27,242 nt of DNA, from the NCBI GenBank assembly GCA_009992615.1, contig JAACVA010000078.1, forward strand, positions 259-27,500, read 5' to 3'. The notes under the pieces were generated by a model that searched no databases, was not told where the DNA came from, and was given only the letters and a program-made list of their open reading frames with translations. Position 1 is the first letter of the stretch, and each line of letters opens with the position of its first letter. Source of the stretch: Rhodobacterales bacterium. GTDB lineage: Bacteria > Pseudomonadota > Alphaproteobacteria > Rhodobacterales > Rhodobacteraceae. Below are positions 8,318 to 15,870 of the stretch, in pieces. Made by a program: the position numbers and the translations under genes.

Positions 8318-9370
8318 ATGACCCAAGATGTTCTCGCCCCGCTGACCACCGCCAAATGGACATTCGCCACCCGCCGCGTCGATCACGGCCTGATCGGCGG
8401 AATGGACACCGCCTTTGCCGCCGCACGCCCCGGCGATCTGATCCTGGCGCAGGTCGAAAGCCTGGGCCAGCACCAGCGCGTGCAGCTCAGTTCAGGGCGG
8501 CCCTCGTATATCTATCCCGGCGACATGATCGTGCTGGCCTGTGGCGCGCGCTATGCCCCTGACCAGTTCGAAGGGCTGGCCGAAATCGACCCGGACGGCG
8601 CCGACCTGTTGGCCGGTGGTGGCTGTATCGGCCGGATGGTTGCCCGCAACGAGAGGATCAAAAACGCCACGCGGCTGCTGCCTGTCGGGCGGTTGCTGGA
8701 CGATGCCGGTGAGCCGGTGAACCTTGACCGTTTCGCGCTGCCCCCCACCGACCGGACAAATGACATTCCGGTGGTCTTCGTGCTGGGCACGGCAATGAAT
8801 TCGGGCAAAACGCTGGCCACGGCGCAACTGGCCCTTGGTCTGCGGCGGGCCGGGTACAAGGTGGCGGCGCTGAAGGGCACAGGCACCGGGGCCTTTGGCG
8901 ATTTCAACGAATATTCCGACACCGGCGCGCATTGGGTGGCGGATTTCACCGATGCAGGCATGGTCACCACCTATCGTGAACCGCTGGCGCGGGTGAAGGA
9001 CGGGCTGAACCTGCTTCTGGGCCATGCGGCGGAACGCGGCTGTGATATTGCGGTGATGGAAATCGCCGATGGGCTGTTCCAGCGTGAAACCGGCGCCCTG
9101 GTGGCAGATCCCTGGCTGCGCGACCGCCTGTCGGGCCTGGTGTTTGCCTGCGGCGATGCCGTGGCGGCGGCGGGCGGGGTGGCCGAACTGGCCCGCCACG
9201 GGCTGCGCCCCGATGCGCTGACCGGCATTCTCAGCTGTTCGCCGATGGCAGCGGCCGAGGCGATGAGCGCAACCGGCGTGCCTGTCCTGCGCAAAGGCGA
9301 TCTGGCCGACCCGGCCGAGGCCAATGTGTTTGCGTTGCGCGCATTTGCCGGAACCCGGCGGGCGGCGTGA
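8318..9370 (+). CDS. P-loop NTPase-like protein, DUF1611-type (tentative)
   Basis: A 350-residue cytoplasmic protein. The N-terminal half (about 1-145) looks like a beta-rich substrate or oligomer domain. The C-terminal half is a P-loop fold with Walker A GTAMNSGKT (157-165), then KVAALKGTGTGAFGDFNEYS, DFTDAGMVTTY, and a later MEIADGLFQRETGAL. These resemble the DUF1611 and dethiobiotin-synthetase/MobB-like group. DUF1611 includes the D-glutamate N-acetyltransferase DgcN, but the expected partner DgcA is not adjacent, so that function should not be assumed. The ATG at 8318 is chosen because earlier in-frame starts lie inside the hydrolase gene. Its stop overlaps the next gene's ATG by one base, so the two are translationally coupled. 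Confidence 0.7.
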   Translation: MTQDVLAPLTTAKWTFATRRVDHGLIGGMDTAFAAARPGDLILAQVESLGQHQRVQLSSGRPSYIYPGDMIVLACGARYAPDQFEGLAEIDPDGADLLAGGGCIGRMVARNERIKNATRLLPVGRLLDDAGEPVNLDRFALPPTDRTNDIPVVFVLGTAMNSGKTLATAQLALGLRRAGYKVAALKGTGTGAFGDFNEYSDTGAHWVADFTDAGMVTTYREPLARVKDGLNLLLGHAAERGCDIAVMEIADGLFQRETGALVADPWLRDRLSGLVFACGDAVAAAGGVAELARHGLRPDALTGILSCSPMAAAEAMSATGVPVLRKGDLADPAEANVFALRAFAGTRRAA

Positions 9371-10917
9371 TGACGCTTCCACCGCTTCTCGACCGCGGGC
9401 GCGGGCGCGGACTGGCGCTGGTGGCCGCGCTGACCCTTGTGCAGGGCGGCGCGGCGGGGGCGGCGGCCTTTGCCACCCGGGGTCTGTTCGAGGCGATGCA
9501 CGGCCGCGTGGCCTTGCCCGTCGGCGCTTTGGCCATTCTGGCGGGCGCCGGGGCGCTGATCGCAGTCACCCGCGTGGCCGCCCGGTATCTGGGCGAACGG
9601 ATCGGGCAGGACTACGCCCGACAGATCCGCGCCGCTTTGTTCGATCACGCCGCCCGGATGCCCGCCCGCGCCGTGGCAGAACGGCGGGCCGGTTATATGT
9701 CGCTGCGCTTTGTCGGCGACATGACCGCGTTTCGCAACTGGCTGGGGCTGGGCCTGCCGCGCCTTGTTGCCGGGGCGCTGCTGATTCCGGCGACGCTTGC
9801 GGTGCTGTGGCTGCTTGATCCGGTGTTTGTCTGGGCGGTGCTGCCGGTTTTCGCGCTGACACTGCTGGGGATCAGCCTCGGGGGGCTTCGGCTTGTGCCA
9901 CTGCAAAGGCAGCTGCGGATGCGGCGGGCGCGGATCGCCGCCGAGATGGCCGAGCGGATGCCGATGGCCCCGCATCTTGACAGGCTGGGGCGGCGCGGCA
10001 CCGAACTGGCGCAGCTGGACAAGCGCACCGATGCCATGGTCAAGGCCGCACTGCGCCATCGTCTGGCCGCCGAAACCCTGAAGGCGCTGCCTGATCTTGC
10101 GGCGGGGGTGGCGGCGGCGCTGGTCATTCTGGCCGGGCATCGGGCCGGGCTGAGCGCCGGAAGCATCGCGGCGGCGCTGGCCGCGCTGGGGCTGTTGCTG
10201 TCGCCGCTGCGCGATCTGGGCGGCGTCTGGAACCATCGTGCGGCATTCCGCGCAGCATCGGCAAAGGCCGAGGCGGCCTTGTCACGGGCGCAGCGCAACC
10301 TGTACCGGGCCGGAAAATCCTTGCCGAAAGGTGCGGTTGATGTCGTGTTTGAAAACGTTGCATTGCCGTCTGGCGCAACGCTGAGCTGTCATGCCGCGCG
10401 GGGTGCGACCACCGATCTTGTGGTCGGCGAGCGCGACAGCGAGGCAGTTATCGACATGCTGTTGGGCCTCGACACGCCGACCGCTGGCAGGATCCTGCTG
10501 TCGGGCGTTGATTTGCACGACCTGAGCCGGGGCAGTCTGCGGCGGGGCGTTCTGCGCATAGGGGCATCGCCCGAGATTTTGCAAGGATCGCTGCGCCGGG
10601 TGCTGCTGATGGGCTGCACCGAACGCCCCGAGGATGCCGTCCTTGAAAAGATGGCGCGTGACCATGGGCTTGGCCCGGTTCTGGGTCGGTTGGGCGGTTT
10701 GGGCGGCACCGTGCGGGAAGGCGGGCGCAACCTGAGCCGCAGCGAACGCATTGCGATCAGCCTTGTGCGTTTGCACCTGTTGCGTCCACGCCTGATCTTG
10801 CTGGACCCCGACTGTGATGCGGGCGTGCGAAGCAGCGTCGCAAATCAGCTGAAACACCGCGCGGCGACTGTCATCACGCCCGAAATCCTGCCCCCCGGGG
10901 TTTCTTCTTCGGGCTGA
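9370..10917 (+). CDS. ABC exporter half-transporter with degenerate nucleotide-binding domain
   Basis: A 515-residue fusion of an ABC exporter-like membrane domain (about 15-290, roughly six helices) and a nucleotide-binding-like domain (about 320-510). All ATPase motifs are changed: the Walker A site reads VVGERDSEA (351-359) with no GKS/T; the signature is LSRSE (455-459) instead of LSGGQ; Walker B reads LILLDPD (475-481) with Pro480 replacing the catalytic Glu; and no H-loop His is evident near ATVITPE. The reading frame is intact, which argues for a kept, non-canonical role (scaffold, channel, or partner of an active half encoded elsewhere). The start overlaps the upstream stop (TGATG). 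Confidence 0.82.
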   Translation: MTLPPLLDRGRGRGLALVAALTLVQGGAAGAAAFATRGLFEAMHGRVALPVGALAILAGAGALIAVTRVAARYLGERIGQDYARQIRAALFDHAARMPARAVAERRAGYMSLRFVGDMTAFRNWLGLGLPRLVAGALLIPATLAVLWLLDPVFVWAVLPVFALTLLGISLGGLRLVPLQRQLRMRRARIAAEMAERMPMAPHLDRLGRRGTELAQLDKRTDAMVKAALRHRLAAETLKALPDLAAGVAAALVILAGHRAGLSAGSIAAALAALGLLLSPLRDLGGVWNHRAAFRAASAKAEAALSRAQRNLYRAGKSLPKGAVDVVFENVALPSGATLSCHAARGATTDLVVGERDSEAVIDMLLGLDTPTAGRILLSGVDLHDLSRGSLRRGVLRIGASPEILQGSLRRVLLMGCTERPEDAVLEKMARDHGLGPVLGRLGGLGGTVREGGRNLSRSERIAISLVRLHLLRPRLILLDPDCDAGVRSSVANQLKHRAATVITPEILPPGVSSSG

Positions 10918-10997
10918 AACGGAACCGTCAGCCCCCGGCATGTCTTGGCGTGTCCAAAGGACGCAACGCCCGATTTCGCTTGCCTTGGGCCGCCCAA

Positions 10998-11025
10998 CCC
11001 TATATCGGCATCCGACGATATAGGG
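10998..11025 (+). promoter_or_regulatory. Inverted repeat upstream of arsR, probable ArsR operator
   Basis: Perfect 10-bp inverted repeat, CCCTATATCG (10998-11007) and CGATATAGGG (11016-11025), with an 8-nt spacer. It ends 19 nt before the arsR ATG and contains AT-rich TATAT cores in a GC-rich background, as expected for an autorepressor site overlapping a promoter. No confident -35/-10 pair was assigned. Confidence 0.75.
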
Positions 11026-11044
11026 CGGGGCTGGAGGGACTCAA

Positions 11045-11389
11045 ATGGCTGCAACCGATCACGACGCGGCGGATATGGCGGCGGCGGCCCTGGCCAAGGC
11101 GCTGGGGCATCCGGCGCGACTGCGAATACTGCGTCTGCTGGCGCGCACGCCGGGGTGTATTGCGGGCGACATCGTGGATGCGGTGGGTCTGGCACAGTCA
11201 ACGGTTTCGGAACATTTGCGCATTCTGAAATCCGTCGGCGTGATCGACGGGCAGATCGACCCGCCGCGGGTCTGTTATTCGTTGGCGCCGGGGGCGTTGG
11301 CGCCTTTGGCCGCCCTGATTGCGGACATCGGGGTTGCGCGCGACACGTCAACCGACTGTGTGACGGCGGTGCTGCCTGCTGATGACTGA
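11045..11389 (+). CDS. arsR: ArsR/SmtB-family metalloregulator
   Basis: A 114-residue winged-helix repressor that releases DNA when it binds its inducer, probably arsenite given the neighbours. Seen: LAKALGHPARLRIL (17-30), recognition-helix region AQSTVSEHLRILK (50-62) and wing PPRVCYSL (73-80). Cysteines are Cys38 (at the start of the helix where classic ArsR carries CVC), Cys77 and Cys105. The classic ELCVCDL motif is absent, so the binding site must be built differently. GGAGGG lies 6 nt before the ATG. It is preceded by a perfect inverted repeat and followed by arsH and the aio regulators on the same strand. Confidence 0.9.
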   Translation: MAATDHDAADMAAAALAKALGHPARLRILRLLARTPGCIAGDIVDAVGLAQSTVSEHLRILKSVGVIDGQIDPPRVCYSLAPGALAPLAALIADIGVARDTSTDCVTAVLPADD

Positions 11390-11440
11390 TCCATGCCCCG
11401 GTTGAACGCCATCCTTTCCGGCCTGCTGATCCCGTCGCGC

Positions 11441-11460
11441 CCCCGGTCCGCTGGCCGGGG
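11441..11460 (+). other. Stem-loop between arsR and arsH
   Basis: CCCCGGTC (11441-11448) pairs with GGCCGGGG (11453-11460; one G-T pair) around a CGCT loop in the 110-nt arsR-arsH gap. No T-run follows, so it is more likely an mRNA processing or stability element than a terminator. Confidence 0.4.
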
Positions 11461-11499
11461 CGGATGCTTTGTTGACCATCTCCATGAAAGGAAACCGGA

Positions 11500-12231
11500 A
11501 TGCCCGACCCGATTGTCGATCTGACCACCCCACAAATGGATGAGACGAGCTTTGCCGCGATCGACCATGACCGGCTGTTTTTGCCGCCTCTCAGCCGCCA
11601 TCCGCCGCGCATTCTCATCCTGTATGGGTCGCTGCGGGCGCGGTCGTTCAGCCGGCTGAGTGCCGAAGAGGCCGGGCGCATCCTGACGCGCCTCGGGGCC
11701 GAGGTGCGGTTTTTCAACCCTGCGGGCCTGCCCCTGGTCGATGACGGGGTGGATGAAACCCACCCCAAGGTGCAGGAATTGCGCGATCTTGCAACATGGA
11801 GCGAAGGCATGGTGTGGTCATCGCCCGAACGCCATGGCGCGATGACCGGGGTGATGAAAACCCAGATCGACTGGATTCCGCTGTCGATCGGGGCCGTGCG
11901 CCCAAGCCAAGGCAAAACCCTTGCCCTGATGCAGGTGTGCGGCGGCTCGCAAAGCTTCAACGCGCTGAACCAGATGCGTATTCTGGGGCGCTGGATGCGG
12001 ATGATCACGATTCCCAACCAATCTTCGGTCGCCAAGGCCTTTCTGGAGTTTGACAAGGCGGGGCGGATGAAGCCATCGGCCTATTACAACCGGATCGTGG
12101 ATGTGATGGAGGAGTTGATGAAATTCACCCTTCTGACGCGCGACCGCGCCGGTTATCTGGTAGAGCGGTATTCCGAGCGCACGGAAAACGCCGGGCAACT
12201 TTCGGCGCGGGTCAACCAGCGATCCCTATGA
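11500..12231 (+). CDS. arsH: ArsH, NADPH-dependent FMN reductase / organoarsenical oxidase
   Basis: Flavodoxin-fold flavoprotein. Family members oxidise trivalent methylated or aromatic arsenicals to the less toxic pentavalent forms using NADPH/FMN. The 243 residues show the FMN phosphate loop YGSLRARSFSR (42-52), the WSSPERHGAMTGVMKTQIDW core, and ArsH-typical PPRILILYGS and MRMITIPNQSSV segments. The length matches ArsH. An AAGGAAA site precedes the ATG. It is followed after 31 nt by aioX and probably shares the arsR transcript. The presence of ArsH without ArsM nearby suggests protection against arsenicals made by other organisms, or a methylase encoded elsewhere. Confidence 0.95.
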   Translation: MPDPIVDLTTPQMDETSFAAIDHDRLFLPPLSRHPPRILILYGSLRARSFSRLSAEEAGRILTRLGAEVRFFNPAGLPLVDDGVDETHPKVQELRDLATWSEGMVWSSPERHGAMTGVMKTQIDWIPLSIGAVRPSQGKTLALMQVCGGSQSFNALNQMRILGRWMRMITIPNQSSVAKAFLEFDKAGRMKPSAYYNRIVDVMEELMKFTLLTRDRAGYLVERYSERTENAGQLSARVNQRSL

Positions 12232-12252
12232 TCGGGGTCTGACCCCGGATCA
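12229..12252 (+). other. Stem-loop at the arsH-aioX junction
   Basis: TGATCGGGGT (12229-12238) pairs with ACCCC-G-GATCA (12242-12252), a 10-bp stem with one bulged G and a CTG loop. It includes the arsH stop codon and ends one base before the aioX ribosome binding site (GAGG, 12253-12256). No T-run follows. It could tune aioX translation or mRNA processing. Confidence 0.55.
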
Positions 12253-12262
12253 GAGGCAGGGG

Positions 12263-13126
12263 ATGGTGGCAAAGACCATGACGCGATATGTAAACCGTCG
12301 GGTTCTTCTGGGCGGGATATGCGCCGCCGGGATCGTTGGGCGCGCCTCGGCGCAGACCGTGTTCCGGCTGGGGCTGACGCCGGTTTTCCTGGACAATGAC
12401 GCGGCCGTGGTCGACGGGCTGCGCCGGGCGCTGTCCCGCAGCATGGGACGCGAAATCGAGCTGGTGCAGCGGCGCACCTATCAGGAAATCACCGGCCTTC
12501 TGCTGGAGCGGGCGGTCGATGCGGCTTGGCTGTGTGGCTATCCCTATCTGCAACATGCCGACGCGCTTGGGCTTGTTGCCGTGCCGGTCTGGCGCGGTGG
12601 CCCCCGCTATCAATCCTATCTGATCGCGGCGGCCGACGACGCGGCGACAGGTCTGGCCGATTTGCGCGGCGCAACCCATGCCTTTTCCGATCCGGATTCC
12701 AATTCGGGGTATCTTGTTACCACCACAGATCTGCACCGTATCGGCGCGCGGGCAGAGTCGTTTTTCAGCCGGTCGATTTTCACCTATGGGCACCGCAACG
12801 TCGTGCGCGCCGTGGCGGATGGGCTGGTGCGGTCGGGCAGTGTGGATGGCTATGTGTGGGAGGCGCTGGCCCTGATCGAACCTGACCTGACCGGGCGCAC
12901 GCGCGTCGTGGCGCGCTCGGAATGGCTGGGCTTTCCTCCGGTCTGTGCGCGGCGCGACAGGATCGGGTCACAGCCTGTGCAGGCGCTGCGCGCGGCGCTG
13001 ATCGGTATGGGCGAGACATCCGAGGGACGACAGGCGCTGACGGTTCTGCAACTTGACGGGTTCCAGCCGGCAACGGATGCCCTGTTCGACGGGATCGCGG
13101 CGCGCATGGCCGATCTGGAGCCGTAG
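12263..13126 (+). CDS. aioX: AioX-like periplasmic arsenite-sensing binding protein
   Basis: PhnD/phosphonate-binding-type periplasmic protein that in characterised aio systems binds arsenite and signals to the kinase AioS. The 287-residue precursor starts with a twin-arginine-like export signal (NRRVLLGG, then a hydrophobic stretch ending ASA near residue 30). Typical PhnD-like segments are FRLGLTPVFLDND and THAFSDPDSNSGYL. Cys91 in WLCGYPYL is the likely counterpart of the arsenite-binding cysteine essential in AioX; a second cysteine lies in FPPVCARR near residue 229. The ATG at 12263 has GAGG 6 nt upstream; an ATG five codons later is a weaker alternative. Position directly before aioS supports the call. 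Confidence 0.88.
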   Translation: MVAKTMTRYVNRRVLLGGICAAGIVGRASAQTVFRLGLTPVFLDNDAAVVDGLRRALSRSMGREIELVQRRTYQEITGLLLERAVDAAWLCGYPYLQHADALGLVAVPVWRGGPRYQSYLIAAADDAATGLADLRGATHAFSDPDSNSGYLVTTTDLHRIGARAESFFSRSIFTYGHRNVVRAVADGLVRSGSVDGYVWEALALIEPDLTGRTRVVARSEWLGFPPVCARRDRIGSQPVQALRAALIGMGETSEGRQALTVLQLDGFQPATDALFDGIAARMADLEP

Positions 13127-13129
13127 CGG

Positions 13130-14560
13130 ATGCAGACACTTGGCCGGCTTCCCCTGTCGCTGAAGCTGCCGCTTCTTGCGGCGGCAATGATGGTTCTGGT
13201 GGGGGCCGTCGCATCACAGCAAGTGCTGCGCGCGCTGGCGCGGGTGCAGGATGCGCGAGTGCAGGAACTGGCACAGATGCATGTCGAAGGATTGTCGGTG
13301 GCATTGGGGCCGCTGGTGCTGCGCCGCGACATCTGGGAAATTTACGACACGCTGGACCGGGCCTCGCAGGGCGGCGAAGGGCGGCGGATGGTTCTGACCG
13401 CCGTCGCGGATGATACGGGCCGCGTTCTGGCCGCGACCGATCCGCGCCGGGTGCCGATGGACAGCGCGATTGCCGATCTTGGTCCACGCGCCACTGCCCT
13501 GGAAAATCTGTCGGTCAGCGGGGCGCGACCGGTTCTGCGGTTGCTTGCGCCGCTGGTCTATCAAGGCCGGACAGTGGGCCAGATCGTGACCGAACTGGAC
13601 GTGTCCGACCTGCTGACGGAACGGCGACAGGCGCTGTTGTTGCTGATCCTCGGCAATGCCGTGGCGATTGGCGTGCTGGCGTTGGCCGGGTATTTCGCCA
13701 TGCGGAAAATGCTTTACCCTGTCACCATGCTGGCCCGACATATGACCGAGACGAAAGGCGAACCCCATCCGATTCCCAATACTGAAATCCCGCAAGGCGA
13801 TGGTGAACTGGCCCAGCTTGCGCGGACCTACAACCTGATGGTCGGCGCCGTGGCGGCAAAGGCCGAGGCCGAGCGGCGGTTGGCCGAACGCGAGCGTTTC
13901 GTCGCGCTCGGGCGGCTGTCGTCATCCTTGGCGCACGAAATCAACAACCCTCTGGGCGGGCTTCTGAATGCCACGGATACGATCCGCAACTTTTCCGACC
14001 GCCCTGATGTCGTGCGCCAGTCCGCCGCCCTGCTGGACCGCGGCCTGCGCCATCTGCGGGACGTGACCCGCGTCACGCTGGACCAGAACCGAATGGACCG
14101 GCAGCATCAAAGCCTGTGCCTTGAGGATTTCGAGGATCTGAAGCTTTTGATCCAACCCGAGGTGTCGCGCCTTGCGCAAGACATGTCGTGGTCGGTTCAC
14201 CTGCCGCCGGAAAATCCGGTCGGGTTTGCAGCCGGCCCGATCCGCCAGATTGTGCTGAACTTGTTGTTGAATGCCTGTGCGGCAGCGGGGCCGGGGGGCA
14301 AAATCGCGCTGCACGCGGGCGCGGAAGGGCGCCGTCTTGTCATCGCCATCACCGATACCGGGGCCGGAATGCCATTGGCCGCACTCGGCCGCCTTTTGAC
14401 GGATGCACCGCAAACGCCCGGCGGCGGTGTCGGGCTGCGCCTCGTCCGCGATCTGACCCTCGGTCTTGCAGGCACGATAACCCATGACCGGGCGGATGGG
14501 GTGACACATATCACCGTGACCTTCGGACCGGAACAAGGGGCGTCGGATGCTGACGGGTAG
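13130..14560 (+). CDS. aioS: AioS sensor histidine kinase
   Basis: Inner-membrane histidine kinase of the arsenite two-component system. Seen in 476 residues: TM1 (about 10-30), a periplasmic sensor domain (31-165) presumably contacted by AioX, TM2 (168-190), a HAMP-like linker, the DHp H-box LSSSLAHEINNP with phospho-accepting His269, an N-box NLLLNACAAAG (377-387), and ATP lid motifs DTGAGMP (409-415) and GGGVGLRL (431-438). All catalytic motifs are intact. It starts 3 nt after the aioX stop and its 3' end overlaps aioR by 14 nt, so the three are translated as one unit. Confidence 0.93.
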   Translation: MQTLGRLPLSLKLPLLAAAMMVLVGAVASQQVLRALARVQDARVQELAQMHVEGLSVALGPLVLRRDIWEIYDTLDRASQGGEGRRMVLTAVADDTGRVLAATDPRRVPMDSAIADLGPRATALENLSVSGARPVLRLLAPLVYQGRTVGQIVTELDVSDLLTERRQALLLLILGNAVAIGVLALAGYFAMRKMLYPVTMLARHMTETKGEPHPIPNTEIPQGDGELAQLARTYNLMVGAVAAKAEAERRLAERERFVALGRLSSSLAHEINNPLGGLLNATDTIRNFSDRPDVVRQSAALLDRGLRHLRDVTRVTLDQNRMDRQHQSLCLEDFEDLKLLIQPEVSRLAQDMSWSVHLPPENPVGFAAGPIRQIVLNLLLNACAAAGPGGKIALHAGAEGRRLVIAITDTGAGMPLAALGRLLTDAPQTPGGGVGLRLVRDLTLGLAGTITHDRADGVTHITVTFGPEQGASDADG

Positions 14561-15788
14561 GCGCATCGTTCTGGTCGAGGACGACGAGATCATGGGCGCA
14601 TCGCTTCTTCAGCGGCTGGAGCTGGAGGGCGCGCATGTTCTGTGGTTGAAACAGATGGTCCGGGCCCTCGGGGCGATCCGCACGCCCGGCCAGCCGATTG
14701 ATGTGGTGATCTGTGACATCGGCCTGCCCGATGGATCGGGCGAAGATTTGTTTGCAACACTCAACCGCACAGGCACCCCGCCACCCTTCCTGTTCATCAC
14801 CGGACAGGGCGGCATCGGTCAGGCCGTCCGGCTGATAAAATCCGGCGCGGCAGATTATGTGACCAAGCCTTTCGACATGTCGGTTTTTCTGGAGCGGCTG
14901 AGCCTGATTGTCGCGCCGCGCCCCGATCTGGACCCCGATGTTGACTTTCCACCTTTGCTCGGCGTCTCTGCGGCGGCGCAACGGATCGAAACCCTGATCC
15001 TGCGTACCGCAGCCGATCCGCAGCCGGCGTTGATCCGGGGGGGGCCCGGAAGCGGCAAGGATCTGATCGCGCGGCGCATCCATGACATGTCGGATCGGCG
15101 CGCCGCGCCGTTCATCGCCGTCAATATGGCGCGGGAAGACAACGCCGAACAGGCGCTGTTTGGCCCGGGTGGCGGCTTTGAAACGGTTGGGGACGGTACG
15201 CTTTTCATCAATGCGATCAGCAGGATGGCCCCAGATGTGCAAACAGGCCTGTTGCAAAGGCTGGACCGGGGATTCGACGCGCGGCTGATCACCGCATGTG
15301 GAACCGATCTGGAAGGGCGGATCGCCGACCAGCGGTTCAGCTCGGAGCTGTTTTATCGTCTGGCCCAGATCGAAATCCCGGTGCCGCCTCTGGCCAAGCG
15401 ACCTGATGATGCCGTCTGGTTGCTTCAGCAGTTGTTTCACAAACTTGCGCCGCACCATGCGCCCGCACTCGAGGGGCTGAGCACGCTGTGCGAAGAGGCC
15501 GCCCGCGGTTTTGATTGGCCGGGCGGGGGGCGTGAAGTGCGGGCCAGGCTGTTGCGCGGACTTGCCGTGGCAGCCGGCCCGCTGTTGCAGCCTTCAGACC
15601 TGTTCCCGGAACGCCTTGCGCGGCCCGACGACATGATGTCACTGGCCGAGGCACGCGAATCCGCCGAACGGGCGCAGATCATCGCGGCGCTTGATCGCAC
15701 CGGTGGCCAGATCGGCGAAGCGGCCCGGCTTTTGCGGATTGCCCGTACGACGCTGTGGGAAAAGATGCAGAAATTCGGCCTGTCCTGA
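14547..15788 (+). CDS. aioR: AioR response regulator, degenerate NtrC-type
   Basis: Response regulator partner of AioS, 413 residues. The receiver domain has an acidic pocket (Glu11, Asp12, Asp13), phospho-acceptor Asp57 (ICDIGLPDGSG), Thr85 and Lys107. The central AAA+ domain keeps a Walker A (GGPGSGK, 165-171), but the region where GAFTGA should lie reads ALFGPGGGFETVGD (203-216), so the sigma-54 contact loop is missing. Walker B reads GTLFINA, with Asn222-Ala223 in place of Asp-Glu. A Fis-type HTH closes the protein (AQIIAALDRTGGQIGEAARL onward). It therefore resembles NtrC/HupR of Rhodobacter capsulatus, which work with sigma-70 polymerase. ATP hydrolysis may be lost. Likely target: aioBA directly downstream. 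Confidence 0.92.
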   Translation: MLTGRRIVLVEDDEIMGASLLQRLELEGAHVLWLKQMVRALGAIRTPGQPIDVVICDIGLPDGSGEDLFATLNRTGTPPPFLFITGQGGIGQAVRLIKSGAADYVTKPFDMSVFLERLSLIVAPRPDLDPDVDFPPLLGVSAAAQRIETLILRTAADPQPALIRGGPGSGKDLIARRIHDMSDRRAAPFIAVNMAREDNAEQALFGPGGGFETVGDGTLFINAISRMAPDVQTGLLQRLDRGFDARLITACGTDLEGRIADQRFSSELFYRLAQIEIPVPPLAKRPDDAVWLLQQLFHKLAPHHAPALEGLSTLCEEAARGFDWPGGGREVRARLLRGLAVAAGPLLQPSDLFPERLARPDDMMSLAEARESAERAQIIAALDRTGGQIGEAARLLRIARTTLWEKMQKFGLS

Positions 15789-15831
15789 GCCGGATCGGAC
15801 CCTGGCCGGACCCCATCCTATAGCCGGTGCG

Positions 15832-15849
15832 TGTTCGGATTTCCGAACA
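15832..15849 (+). promoter_or_regulatory. Perfect palindrome upstream of aioB, candidate AioR site
   Basis: TGTTCGG-ATTT-CCGAACA, a perfect 18-bp palindrome 132 nt before the aioB ATG. It is the clearest dyad in the aioR-aioB gap and suits binding of a dimeric Fis-type HTH such as AioR. The palindrome is seen; the protein assignment is inferred from position. Confidence 0.6.
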
Positions 15850-15854
15850 TCTGA

Positions 15855-15870
15855 ATTTCATCATTGAAAT
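15855..15870 (+). promoter_or_regulatory. Second inverted repeat upstream of aioB
   Basis: ATTTCA-TCAT-TGAAAT lies 5 nt after the larger palindrome. A further dyad, ATGCCG/CGGCAT (15872-15877 and 15889-15894), follows. The cluster marks 15832-15894 as the aioBA control region. No convincing -24/-12 element is present. Possible -10 sequences are GATACT (15945-15950) and TATTTA (15953-15958), without good -35 elements. Confidence 0.4.

Noticed and set aside
8318..9370. Assignment as D-glutamate N-acetyltransferase DgcN
   Set aside because: Only a loose P-loop DUF1611-like resemblance is visible, and the partner epimerase DgcA is absent from the neighbourhood, so the specific function is not supported.
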